This document shows, one piece after another, positions 44,453 through 56,795 of a stretch of 64,000 nt of DNA. Under the pieces are notes generated by a model. It saw only the letters and a list, made by a program, of their open reading frames with translations. It was not told the DNA's origin and did no database searches. The translations under genes and the position numbers were made by a program. Source of the DNA: Melastoma dodecandrum (taxonomy: Eukaryota; Streptophyta; Magnoliopsida; Myrtales; Melastomataceae); the NCBI GenBank assembly GCA_029817715.1, contig JARUPY010000387.1, positions 1,054,001 to 1,118,000 of the forward strand, given 5' to 3'. Within the stretch, counting starts at the first letter, position 1; the number at the start of each line of letters is the position of its first letter.

Positions 44453-45121
44453 ATGAAGCTCCTCGGCACCCTTCTGATCCTTGCTCTCGCTGCAGCCACC
44501 GTCTCTGCTTATGACCCCAGTCCTCTTCAAGATATTTGTGTGGCCGTTAACAGCACCAAGGATGCGGTTTTCGTCAACGGCAAGTTCTGCAAGGACCCAA
44601 AGCTTTCCACCGCAGATGATTTCGTCTTCACCGGGTTCAGGGCTCCAGGAAACACGTCCAACCCTCTCGGCTCGAAGGTGACTCAGGGGTTCGTCGACCA
44701 ATTCCCCGGGATCAACACTCTCGGGATATCCATGGCTCGCCTGGACTTCGCGCCGTACGGTTTGAACCCGCCCCACATCCATCCTCGCGGCACGGAGATC
44801 CTGGTTGTAGTCGAAGGCACTTTGTTTGTGGGTTTCGTCACCTCGAACCAGCTCGGGAATCGCCTCTTCACCAAGGTCCTGTATCCAGGAGACGTTTTCG
44901 TCTTCCCCATCGGCCTCATTCACTTCCAGCTTAACATCGGTAAGACCAACGCGGTGGCCTTCTCGGGCCTTAGCAGTCAAAATCCGGGACTCATAGTGGT
45001 AGCCAACAACGTGTTCGGATCAACCCCGCCAATCTCGCCCGATGTCCTGACCAAGGCCTTCCAGGTTGACGGGAAGGTCGTAAAGTACCTCCAGTCCCAG
45101 TTCTGGACGGACAACAACTAA
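44453..45121 (+). CDS. Germin-like protein GLP6, array copy 4
   Basis: Intronless, 222 residues, same protein as GLP3 with every cupin ligand kept. It combines GTT at Val32 (as GLP3) with CTT/CCG at Leu173/Pro178 (as GLP5), a mosaic of synonymous bases that suggests exchange between copies. It is flanked by gypsy LTRs about 0.98 kb upstream and 1.08 kb downstream. Confidence 0.96.
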   Translation: MKLLGTLLILALAAATVSAYDPSPLQDICVAVNSTKDAVFVNGKFCKDPKLSTADDFVFTGFRAPGNTSNPLGSKVTQGFVDQFPGINTLGISMARLDFAPYGLNPPHIHPRGTEILVVVEGTLFVGFVTSNQLGNRLFTKVLYPGDVFVFPIGLIHFQLNIGKTNAVAFSGLSSQNPGLIVVANNVFGSTPPISPDVLTKAFQVDGKVVKYLQSQFWTDNN

Positions 45122-45480
45122 AACAACAATTTCCCACTGGATTGGTTTCTAGCGACTGATCGATTGTATGGATCATAATTTGAATAATGGCAGTTCGTAG
45201 CCTCGATGGAAATAATTAAAAGGATTGTTGCTTGATTATCCTCGTCTTCCTTTCTGCTTCGGAACAAATCAATGCCCACTCACTAATCTGCTCCGACGAC
45301 GAAATGATTTCGTAAACGGATAACTTGTGATCGGACAAATGTGGCGAAACAGTTTCCGATGAATTTTCGTCTGACATCGAACAACATAAAGGATGTACCG
45401 TTGGTGTATCAAAGGTTAAGCTAGGACCAAATATTGCCCCCCCACAGAGATGCCGTCACTAGTAGGATCGATCCGTAAGC
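45122..45480 (+). other. 3' flank of GLP6
   Basis: Module 3' UTR and spacer, non-coding. Confidence 0.5.
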
Positions 45481-45609
45481 ATGGCATCCGCTTATGGATC
45501 GGTCTTTGGTTCACAGCCTCCAATCTCCGCCGACGTCCTCACAAAGGCCTTTCAGGTGGACAGGAAGGTTGTCAAGCACCTCCAGTCGCAGTTCTGGTGG
45601 GACAACTAA
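45481..45609 (+). pseudogene. GLP C-terminal relic (module U4), frame intact
   Basis: 42-codon frame from ATG to TAA. It lacks the four-base addition of U1/U2 and reads cleanly from [16 protein letters not shown] to QSQFWWDN. It contains no cupin metal site, so it is a relic even though it is open. Confidence 0.8.
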
Positions 45610-46192
45610 ATCAAACTCCATTCTGCCATCACCCGGATTTCATTCAAGATTCATTTCTCATTGTACGATTCTTCTGCTTTCAAATAATGTCGGACTTGCG
45701 CCATCCGCAAGCCATTCGGAAATAATACCGGACTTCGAGTTCATTCCCCATATCATATATCATTTTTAAGCACGTTGTCCGACAACATCCCGCCTGATTG
45801 TCGACAAAACCCAGACTTCCGGAACTTCGGTTTCTCGGTGCGAATCTCTTCCAGCATCAACAGCGACTAAGAAAATGTTCATTCCTCCTGGTCGAGTTAA
45901 CCCCAGCAGATTAGGATTAGGGATAACCAGTAACGATCTAACTTGGTCAAGCCCCTTTTCGAACCAGCATACTAAAATACATCATCACGACCTGTTTTGC
46001 CCGGTCTTCCCTGGTTTATTTAATTCTTGTACACACAGTGAATAACGGGCGGCATAAGTTATAGAGATGTTTTATTTGTTCCTGGAATCAATTCTTAAAC
46101 ATAATGACTTGCATCATTGTTAATCCTAAGTTTATGTCCGTAAAAATGAGAAAGAAAAAACTTTTCTATTGTGTGGAAAGTCATATATAAAT
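45610..46192. other. Distal 3' flank of module U4
   Basis: Non-coding, as in module U1, ending at GTTGA 46193-46197. Confidence 0.5.
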
Positions 46193-46197
46193 GTTGA

Positions 46198-49100
46198 TGT
46201 GCGTTCCTCCCGCTCGTTCCCGAATGAGAACAAGGAGGAGGACCGTAATCCTTCGTGGCTCCGTAAAAATTTTTGTTCGTCGCTTAACCTCTGTAAACTA
46301 GAAAAAAACGGAGTCGCCACCGACTTTATTAAAAATGGTATAAAGTCGGAAAAACCAAAGAGGGTTCGGGAATTCCTAATTACCCACTCTTTCATTCACA
46401 CATGCGAAAAATGGGTGACGATACTTTAAAAAAAAAAGGTTTCTGATTAACGGGTGTTGGACCCAATCTAGGCTTTTGGGCCCAGATTCATGTCATTGGG
46501 TTACGGGCTTAGGTACCTTAAGTTTGACGGTTACACGGCCCCTTACAAGTGGAAAAATAGAAAGTCGGGAAGGCACGCACCTTCCCTCATGTACCTTAAG
46601 TTTGACGGTTGCGGCCGCTTTAACGTCTTCAATCATCGCGGTTTTTACACACGCGGAGAAAAATCCATGCGGTCTGTTACACGCGTCTTCAAGGCTTCCT
46701 TTCCATACTTGTTGGAATTTCGAACTCGCACGAGTAGTGTTTATGGAAAAAATGGGAAAAAGAAGAAAGTGGGAGAATAGAAAAATGGAAAAAGGAAAGT
46801 GGGTTAGAAAATTCTAATATGAAATACGTAAACAAATTAGAATTTCTAAATAAGTCGGAATGAGACTTACGTGGGGCGTTTTGAGCCCATTTGACCATGA
46901 ATGCCTCCCTCCCGAGCGTTAATCGGATCGATGCGGGTTGATTTTCACATGTGAAAAGAAGAAGAAGAGAAACATGCGTGGAGTAGCAAACGAAATCATG
47001 TTTTCATAAGCTAAGTAACAACCTTATTTTGAAACAGCCATGTCATAGGAAAATTATTTCGAAAAAATCATTTTATAAATGTGAAACGTAAGCTTATATG
47101 AGAACACATACAAAAAATGAATGTATAAATGATCGAGATGCGAAATAGGTGACACTCCCTAAATTTCAATGTAATAAGAATCAATCAAATGAATCATTGG
47201 CAAGTAAAAACCAACACGAAAGAACGTTCAATCAAATATAAAGCAAACAAGCACACATGCGGCAGATTTGGATAACCACGAAGAATGAAGCGTAACTTTC
47301 AGCTCCGAGCATGAAATCACGTGTTCTTATACTCAAAACGAAGCTACGGAAGATACGGATCTAATGCCACAGATTTCAGCTCAATCCGACATTTCAAACT
47401 CAAGATACAAGCGAAAGTACGTACCTCCGTTGAGCTGTCCTGTTTTGCAGCCGAGAGTGAACATGCTCCATTTCGATCCGAGGTTGCTCGGTCGTATCCA
47501 AAAATGTCCAGAATAGAAAGAGGACAAGATAAAGAAGAGAAGGACATTATTTTCATAAAAATAAAGTGAAACCGGTGCGAAAAGAAATGGTGAGATTGCT
47601 CACAGTTAATGTGTTTGCATAATTGACTGTAGAAGATCTTGGACTGTAAAGCTTGGAGCTTTGTTCTTTATCGGTTTAAACACACACAAATCAACAATAT
47701 AACTGAAGCGATCGTGGAGGGAATTGCAGATTAATGAAGCATGTATAAACGAGCAATGAATTTATATCTAAATAAATCCGCAACTAAAATGATCAATCCT
47801 GGCCAGACTTAGTACATAAACCCAGAACTAGCGAGATTACTCAAACGACGACATTGCAGATAAGGATCTTACACAACAAACAATGATTGGATAAGGAGGA
47901 AATACAAAGCAACGGTGATAATTGCAGCAAAGAAAAATGAAGAATGGTTTAGACTAACGGCGGGACATTGATGTCACGAATCGATCATCGGGGATTGGGG
48001 GGTCGCAATCAAAAGAATGATCGAAGAACCACTGTAAAGCCATTAGAATTAGAGACAACTAATAGAACACGATCAACATAAAGAAAATTAAGTCGAGCCA
48101 GCAGCGCACGTAATAGTTACAGGAGAAGGAAATGTAGACAAGTAGTGAACTTAAAGCCGTAACAATGTTCTGCAACTGTCCTTCTGGCTTCTATAATACA
48201 ACTAGCTTCTAACAATTTGAACTTTAAAAAAAATAGTTCACAGCAGCCGCAACAATGGAAAGTCAAGTCGCATAAAAAAAATCAATGAAGCATTAATAAG
48301 GAAAACGTTCCAGCAGAGCTTTGCGGCAAGAAGAAATGGAAATCAATTGAATATTGCAAAAAAAATAGCTATGTCATCCAGCAGGAGCCAAAATATACAC
48401 GAAATCGTGGACAAATAGGAAACAGTAATAATCGAGCATCGATGAATCTCGAAGCTGCTGCGATCAAAAACTGGACAAAGAAAAGCAACGACGACGGAGT
48501 AAAAACAATTTTGTAATCTTTACAGTGAGGTCAAACGGAGAACACACAAAGAAAGAATGAACAGTAAAATCAAAACTTCCAAGTGGATTAAAAATACATC
48601 GACATCCATGTTGTGACTTGTAATAGGAACATTTTTAACAGCAGAGACTGGCAACTAATGTTTCAGCTGCATCAATCAAAACAAACAGGTCTAGTCGTAG
48701 CATTCAACAAATTATAGCAATCACGAGGAGGAAAAATAAGCAGCAGTGAACTGATTATGTGAGAACGGACTAGTGGCAGCAAATTGATCAAGCAAGAATT
48801 AGATCAGTAGCAAATTCTTTAGCGAAAAATTCAATACTAGAAAGTAATCATGAAGCCGAGGACCTTCACCTCTGTTTGAATCACCAAAAATCGTCTCGAA
48901 ATCTTCAATGTCGTATAGAGACAGATTTCAGCCACCTCGATGACTTTTGAGGGATCTGTGACGCATGGTTAGGTGGAGAAATAGAGCTACGAGCAGCCTC
49001 GGGACAGAGGCGAGATTCAGCTGAAGCACGACTTGTCGTGGCCAGCTTTGGTGGCTACGCAGAAGCCGGCTCTAGGGGATTCCCGCGGGGCTGCGGCCGA

Positions 49101-50028
49101 GCTTGGCGACGATGCTGGAGTTGGCTCCAGAGGATTCCCGCGGGGCTGCGGTCGACCTTGGCGAAGATGTTGGAGTTGGCTCCAGGGGGTTTCCGCAGGG
49201 TTTCTGCTTACCTTAACCGGAAAAGGCAGGTCGACGAGGGAAGACGAGTGGGAGGAGGGACCAGAGGACGTCCGTCGGTGAACCAGAGGAGGAAGCACAC
49301 ACAAAAAAAAAAAGATCGGGGAGGGGGGCTCTTTCTGTTTTCTTTTCTGTTTTTTTGTTTCTCTTCTTTCTTGTTCTGTTTCAACAACCCCCCGTCCCCC
49401 AAGCAGAAAGTTGTCTTTTATACTTCGGTGAGGAAAGCGTGGGAGCTAGGCCGATCAGGTGGATTTCCTTCATTTTTTATTTATTATTATTATTTATTTA
49501 TTATTATCATTTTTTATCCCTTCATATATCGCATGAAAGTATGGTGGGGTAGTTGTCAGGTTGTTAGAATAGGTTGCTTGTTATTAATTTGTTAAAATGA
49601 ATTGTTATAAATTAGGATGAAAATTTTGTTAAATGATAATGAAATGTTAAATTTCAACAAATTTTGGAGGGATTTAAAGAAAATTCATTATTTTTTATGA
49701 TTAAGTATTTTAATGGGGTCTTGTTAGAGTTTAGTCATTTTAACCTTATTATTAAGAACCTAAGTCCGTGTATACGTGCTTGGAGTTCAAATTAAAATGA
49801 ATGAGCTTGATCTTAATGACAAAAAGTGTTAAAATGTAATTTTAACTAAAAATGATTAAGAAATTAGCCTCATGTAACTAATTCTCAATTTGAAATTACT
49901 CATTTAACCATGTAACATGAATTTAATTGAAAATTATGAAAGCTTCAAAATCATTTCTTTTAAAACCAAAGATTAAATATTATATTAAGATTAAAAAAAA
50001 ATCGAAAATTCGATTTGGGGTGTCTACA
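46198..50028 (-). repeat. Gypsy copy 2, 3' LTR (long form)
   Basis: 3831 bp, TG...CA ends. It is the most complete LTR in the window although it lacks the 490-bp segment. Confidence 0.9.
49068..49216. repeat. 55-bp GC-rich repeats in gypsy copy 2 LTR
   Basis: Same three-unit array as at 21802. Confidence 0.75.
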
Positions 50029-50042
50029 GTTTGCCCCTCTTT
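50029..50042 (-). other. Gypsy copy 2 polypurine tract
   Basis: Same AAAGAGGGGCAAAC as in copy 1, next to the 3' LTR. Confidence 0.7.
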
Positions 50043-51564
50043 GCGAGAGAATCTGGAAAGATTTTCTTGCAAAGACGATCTAGAGACCTCAAATCAAATT
50101 TCGGGATCCGCTTTTGGGAGACCTGCTTTGGGATCTCAATAAACAAATGTGTTAGTAATGAGAGAAACTTGAATTATATGCGAACAAATGCAACTACGAT
50201 ATCCATGTATATCATGCTTTATTTATGTAGTTCGATTAGGGGAAATGCTTCTGAACACGGTTACTGAAGGTCGGTCTTCCTCACACTCTCGAGGTTCACT
50301 CGTGTTTGTGTGAGCTTGTCTTGATTAGACTTGGAATTCCTTTGACTAGGATGCTCATGTACCAGATCGAAGGAGTCTTGGCCAGGGTTATAATGTCGGC
50401 TTTGGCGTATGGCCTTTCATAGAAAGTTTAAAACTTTTCTACTTTGGAAGGAATAAGTCCTAGAGACTTTGTCGGAAACAAACCTGTTGGGAACCCTTTG
50501 AATTTTCTGCGAAAATTTTGTTTTGAACACATTTGCTTTTGCAACCGGCTTGTCGGTTCTGGTGTTTTTTTGTTTTTTTGCTCTTTTGAATTTTGCACTT
50601 TGCTTTTGCAAGGCTTTGGCCTTTGTGCTTTTCTTTTGCTTTCCCCCTTTTTTTTGAAAGATATGCTGAGAAAGTTTGTTGGTTCTTTTTCTGTCTTTTC
50701 ATTTTTTGGGGAATAAGACTTCATTGTTAATCATTTTTGGGGAGTGGCCTAACTAGTTTCGTATGTCCACCGACATTGTCTTTCTGCTTGAACCTTGAAG
50801 AAGTGTTGCCTTTACAGCCGGTTGTTTCCCACTTCCTACTACAGGACTCCTTTTGACCTCGGTGTGAGGTTGTCTTTGGACTAAAGGGTAAAGGTATTTA
50901 TAAAAGCTCCGTTTTGGCTCTAAGGGTTAGCAATGGTCGATGTACTGTGTTTGGGATAGAGAAGAGAATGCTCCTTTTCATCCTGGCTTTGAGCATCTTT
51001 TGTCAACAGATTCTGAGTCCAATCTCGATGCTCGTTTTCTATAAGAACTCACAGTGTTTGCACTCAACTCTCTAGGGTAGGTGTTTAGGATAGGGTTTGC
51101 CTTCTTTTCCATGTTCAGAAGTATTTGCGAACTCCTTGGGGTGATGTTATGACATCTATAGTATAAATGATATGCAAATGATGCAAACTCACTGGGTGGA
51201 TGACATTGTGCATTCCTTGATTTATGTTGCGCCTTGGCTGTGGATTTATTAATTTCATTTCGTGGATTTGGTGTCTGCTTTGGAGATCATCCATGATATA
51301 AGGTGCTCGAGTTCCTACATCAAGGAATAGAGGCTGAGTGAGTTCATGTAACCTGACTCTTGTTGAGGAAATAAAGAAATGATAAAGTAGGGCATCCGCT
51401 GGGGGAATAAGTTGCGAATGTCCATCTTGATTGTTGCTAAGAGAAAATGCTTGTATGTTCAACTTCTACTGGGGATTGTGGTACACTTATGAAGTCAATT
51501 CCAACTTTGGAGAAATGAAGAGCATGACTCCAACTGGGGAATGATAAGAAATTTCAATAGGGAA
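50043..51564 (-). other. Gypsy copy 2, 3' non-coding region
   Basis: Near-identical to 34712-36229. No gene is seen. Confidence 0.6.
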
Positions 51565-52245
51565 TAAACATTCCCTTTTACGTGATGTGATCATCCTTGG
51601 TGATAACAAAGGCAATCTCGAAGCTTTGGTTCGAAATTTTCCGCCCAACCGCCCGCGCCTTTGTTCGTAATGCGAGGTTGCTCATGTACCTGCACCCGCT
51701 AAAGGGCGAAAACAAGTAAGTTTATGAGAAAAGTATTGATTTTGAAACAACACTTCCTTTCATGTAATGGTTGTTTGTTGACAACGAAGGTTTCTCCAAG
51801 ATTGCTTGAAGTTTTTTCACCCTACCACCCTCGCCTTTCGTTGTCTGCCTAGGATGCTCATGTACCTATGAGACGAACGCAGGACGAAAACAAGTATGTT
51901 CATGTAACTTGTTTTGTAAAGAAAGTAATAATATTGAAATAATACTCCTTTTCATGTTGTTTCGTCATTGCAAGTCCGAAGGAATCGAAGGGTTGACGAA
52001 ATTGCGATAAGACTTTGTCCTGAAGTTTTGTCATCCTATCCTTCATGTGAGGAGCTCTTGTACCTTTCATGTGATTCGTTGTTTTGATAACGAAGTTTTC
52101 TCCAAGATTGCTTGGAGTTTTTACCACCCTGCCACCCACGCCTTCATCCACATGATATGAAGTTTTTGTACCTATATGTGACAAGGGCAAAGACAAGTGA
52201 GCTCATGTAATTTGTTTTGTTAAGAAAGTATCAATTTGGATCAGA
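51565..52245 (-). repeat. Degenerate tandem repeats downstream of gypsy integrase (copy 2)
   Basis: Same repeats as at 36230-36910; a duplicated GTGAT word near 51585 is private to this copy. Confidence 0.75.
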
Positions 52246-52254
52246 TACTCCCTT

Positions 52255-53100
52255 CTATGTGTAGTAGCGCCGAAGAGCATCCGCGTTGATCAGTTGCGGT
52301 AGGTCTTGTCCATCCATCTTGGTTAAGATGGTTGCGCCTCCCGAGAAGGTGTGTTTTACCACAAAAAGTCCTTCATAATTCGGGGTGAATTTTCCTCTTG
52401 GATCCTTGTAGTTGGGAATGATCCGTTTGAGAACGAGGTCTCCAGGCCGATATCGTATCGGTTTGACCTTCTTGTTGAACGCTCGAGCCATGCGTTGTTG
52501 ATATAACTGCATGCGATGGGCTGCCGCGAGCCTTTTTTCGTCTATGAGATCGAGCTGAACAAGATGATGATTGATCTTGCCTTCGTATGTCATATTGTTT
52601 TGGGACAATATCCTAAGGGTCGGTAGTTTGACCTCTGCCGGAATGACTGCTTGTGTTCCGTGGACAAGCTCGAATGGAGTTGCCCCAGTCGATGTTCGTA
52701 TCGTTGTTCGGTATGCGAGCAGTGCAAATGGAAGCTTTTCATGCCAGTCGCGATACGTGATTGCCATTTTCTGAAGAATCTTCTTCATATTCTTGTTTGC
52801 TACTTCGACTGCACCATTCATTTGTGGATAGTACGGTGAAGAGTTGATGTGTTTAATTCTGAATTCTTCGCAAAGAGAATGCATAAGTTTGCTATTGAAG
52901 TTGGAACCATTGTCGATAACGAGTATTTCCGGTATGCCATATCTAGCGATGATATTAATCCGCATAAATCGCACGACGTTCTTTGCGGTAACTTCTCTAA
53001 ATGATTGAGCTTCGACCCACTTGGTGAAATAGTCAATTGCTACTAAGATGAATCGATGTCTATTGGATGCTACGGGATTGATGGGTCCAATGACGTCCAT
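52255..53100 (-). pseudogene. Gypsy integrase core, copy 2
   Basis: 281 codons, differing from copy 1 at very few residues (for example Lys for Asn in YFTKWVEAQ, Val for Ile in NGAVEVANK). The same TGA precedes it at 53106-53104. Confidence 0.9.
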
Positions 53101-53103
53101 GCC

Positions 53104-53598
53104 TCACATTGAAAATGGCCATCGCTCGAACAAAGGGTAGAGCCTGGTAGGAGGTACATGCACCTTGTCACTGTAAATTTGACATTTGTGACATGTTCTG
53201 ACGTATTTAATATAATCGGCTTCCATTGTCGACCAATAATATCCCAGACGCATGATTTTTTGGGCAAGTGCGTATCCATACCACAAACACCTTCGTGTAC
53301 TTCCATCATAACGTCTTTGGCTTCTTTTTCCGTGATGCACCGCATGAGGGTTGTCGTGAAGGACTTCTTGTATAGGATGTTCCCGTCGAGAAAATAAACT
53401 CTGGATAACCTCCCGATGAACTTGCGTTCTTTTCCTCCCGATGAACTTGCGTTCTTTTCTTGTGCTTATATGAGGAAAGTCTCCTGAATGTAGGTACGAC
53501 TTGATATCGGCATACCATGGAGATGGATCAACTTGTTGATCGGGTTCAGTGTTCATGCAACTGGGCTCTTCGATGATGTTGATGCGTTTAGGGTTCAA
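53104..53598 (-). pseudogene. Gypsy integrase zinc-binding region, copy 2
   Basis: As copy 1 but with a 26-bp direct duplication (CTCCCGATGAACTTGCGTTC type) at about 53408-53460 that changes the frame upstream of the zinc-binding motif. Confidence 0.8.
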
Positions 53599-53709
53599 TG
53601 TCCATTTCTCCGGCCAATGGTATCATTGATGCTAGAGTTGCAAGTGCATCGGCAAATCGATTGTCAGAACGTGGTAGGTAGCTGAAACTAATGTTCGTAA
53701 ATTTTCGAA

Positions 53710-54762
53710 TCAGCTCTTGCAGATAATCTTGATATATGATAAGCTTCGGCCGTTGGTTTGAGAGATTATGAGTGCAGAATCTCCGTAAACGTCTAAGAAT
53801 TGTGCTTTTATGTCAAGTGCACGTAGTAAACCAAGAATACATGCTTCATATTCAGAAATGTTATTTGTGCATGGGAATGTGACTTTAGCAGCAACTGGAT
53901 AATATTGCCCGTTTGGGGATATCACAACTGCTCCAATGCCAGAACCTGATGAGTTGACTGTGCCATCAAAATACATCGTCCATCGTTGTTCTGAATCTAC
54001 TAGTAAGATGTCATCATCTGGCAGCTTAATTTCCAGTGGTGAATCATCTGTCCCTGGATATTTTGCTATGTGATCGGCAATAGTTCTGCCTTTGATTGAT
54101 TTCGTTGAGTGAAATTTGATGTCGAATTCGGCAAGTTGCAGCTGCCATTTTGAAATTCTTCTGATAAGAGTTGGTCTATCGAAGAGATATTTGAGCGGAT
54201 CATTCTCTGAAATCAGCAAGATCTCATAATGGAGAGTATATTGCCGAAGACGATGAAGAACCCAAACGAGTGCACAGCATGTGCGTTCCGGGACTGTGTA
54301 TCGGCCTTCGCAGTCTGTGAATTTTTTGCTGAGGTATTAGATGGCGTGTTCCTTGGCGCCTGATAATTGTTGTGCTAGCATTGCCCCAAATGACTCTTCT
54401 AGTACTATTAGATAGAGTGTGAGCGGATGTCCCGGCTTTGGCGGGATAAGGGTTGGCGGTTCTGTTAGGTACATCTTGATCTGTTCGAATGCGATCTTGC
54501 AATCTTCATCCCATTCAAATTTGATGTCTTTTCTCAATTTCCTGAAGAGAGGTTTGCACGTATCGGCTAGGTTGGAAATAAACCTTCCGATATAGTTGAT
54601 GCGGCCCATGAAGCCACGGATCTCTTTTACTGACTTCGGTGTTGGAAGTTCCTTAATTGCTTTGATTTTATCTGGGTCTATTTCAATACCTTTGTTGCTG
54701 ACAACAAACCCGAGTTTCCCTGATGTTGCCCCAAACACGCATTTGGCGGGATTAAGACGCAA
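53710..54762 (-). pseudogene. Gypsy RT thumb, RNase H and second RNase H, copy 2
   Basis: Same domains as 38262-39428, but the frame is interrupted again near 54336 within the first RNase H, splitting it into 54762-54337 and 54219-53710. This copy has decayed further than copy 1 here. Confidence 0.85.
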
Positions 54763-54816
54763 TTTGTATTTACGAAGTCGTTCAAATACCTTGCGTAGAA
54801 CGACTATGTGATCTTC

Positions 54817-55670
54817 TTATGTTCTGGATTTGGCGATCATGTCATCAACATAGACTTCGATCTCACGATGCATCATATCATGGAATAGGACTACCATTGC
54901 TCGTTGATATGTTGCTCCTGCTTTCTTGAGCCCAAATGGCATAACTCGATAACAGAATGTGCCCCATGGTATAATGAATGTCGTCTTTTCCTTATCTGCT
55001 TCGGCCATCTTGATCTGATTATAGCCAGAGAATCCGTCCATAAAGGAGAATTTGTTGAAACCAGCCGTGTTGTCCATTAATAGATCGATGTGTGGTAGTG
55101 GGAAGTCATCTTTGGGACTTGCTTTATTGAGGTCTCGGTAATCCACGCATACTCTGACTTTTCCATTCTTTTTCATGACCGGGACGATGTTGGCGACCAA
55201 CTGAGGGTATTCCTATACTTCGATAAAATTGAATTTAAGTAGTTTGTCTACTTCTTCCTTGATCGCGAGGGCTAATTCCGGTTTGTATCGACGTTGCTTT
55301 TGTTTGATTGGATGAATCAAAGGATTAGTGGGGATTTTGTGCTCCACTATTTCTGAGTCTAATCCAGGCATATCTGCGTATGACCAGGCGAAGATATCTG
55401 AAAATTCTTTGAGAAGATTTGTAATTTTCTCGGCTTCATCTGTTAGTAAATCTGCACCAATGAAGAGCTCTTTGGGCTCATCTTTTATTCCAATATTGAT
55501 AGAAATTGGTTCTTGAAGAGTGATCTCTTTGGATTTTCATGTCTCGGTAATCCTTGTTCTAGGCCATGGTAGCCGTCGAGGGATTCGGGATTTTGAATAA
55601 CTTTTTCATCTGGATCTTTCGATGTTTCAGGGCCTTTTGAGGACGGCAATGGCAGTAAGGCTTGAGGCAT
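54817..55670 (-). pseudogene. Gypsy RT fingers/palm and linker, copy 2
   Basis: Same RT block with YVDD. It carries the same TAA (54819-54817) and TAG (55215-55213) as copy 1. Confidence 0.88.
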
Positions 55671-56769
55671 TCCCGATCATGCTTGTAGGAAGCCCTTGAG
55701 TAGTCTGATCTGCAGTATGGTTAGCCATGAGGTTTTTCAATGAGCGGTACCGACGTCTCGTAATCGGAGCAATCTTTGCAGATTAGTACCCTTCACAAAG
55801 AAAAGAACATTCAATTAGTATCAAGTGGTGGTAATATTTTGAATGCGTGATATGTAATGATGCATGACATGTCTAATGCAAGGATTGGATTGTGATTATA
55901 ACGAATTCAGTCCAAGTGAAAAGAAGTGCGTTAGATAAAATCCAAAAAGGTTCATTTCACGATACACTTCCTTAAAATAAAAAAATGAAAAATAGGATGG
56001 GCTCGCAGGCCTAAGGATTGCTATGAGATGTCCGCCATTAAATGTGATCCCAAGGGGTTATCCGTTTCTTCTGAAATCGTGCAGATCGGGCGTCGATGTC
56101 AGCCTGACGCTCTATGAAAAGATTGTACTCCTCTTCTTTGAGATCTAATCCAACTCCTAACGTGAGATGAGTTCGCACGCAAGTTTTCTTCTACTTGAAC
56201 AATAATAATATTGAATAATTATAAAAGCGTTGATATATTGATTATTGATCAACAAGCATTCGTACGGAATGGATGTAAATGAGTATGACGATATAAAAAG
56301 AGAAGGTAGGGAAGGGAGAAAAGAAATTGCGGAAACCCCCGTAACCAACTCAAGTCGCTGCAAAACGAACAGAATTAGTATTACAATTATCACATACAAA
56401 CGTACATGAACCTGTCCCTGCACGAGTTGTCACTTAGTAACAAGCAAATGCACGTGCGGCGTCTGATACCTGTAGTGGGCAATCAATTCTAGACTCGGAA
56501 GAGGTTTCTAGACCTCCCTCGGACTAAGGGAGGCGGGGTCCCGACCCAAAACCACACCGCAAAGAGCAGCACCGCTGGGTCTAACGGTGACCCCCCTAAA
56601 ATCCTATCCCCGGGTTCGGCCATTCCTAGACATGCCTAGGAAAGCGGTAAACAAACACAAATAAAAGTTCATACAAAAGGCACGAGCCAAACAATTACAT
56701 GCGCAAACAATCACTCCTCCCCGCATGTGGATAGAAAGAAAGAGGTTTTGGTAAGAATCCACATGCGAG
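55671..56769 (-). other. Gypsy copy 2, leader region lacking gag
   Basis: As in copy 1: no gag or protease motif is visible. Confidence 0.6.
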
Positions 56770-56788
56770 GTCCCCAGAGGAGTCGCCA
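56770..56788 (-). other. Gypsy copy 2 primer binding site
   Basis: Same tRNA-Arg type PBS as in copy 1. Confidence 0.75.
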
Positions 56789-56795
56789 TCCAGGA

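Larger units (their letters stand above)
43476..46192 (+). repeat. GLP array module U4 (contains GLP6)
   Basis: Full module of about 2.72 kb: spacer E, class B upstream region, GLP6, 3' flank and relic, bounded on both sides by gypsy LTRs. Confidence 0.88.
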
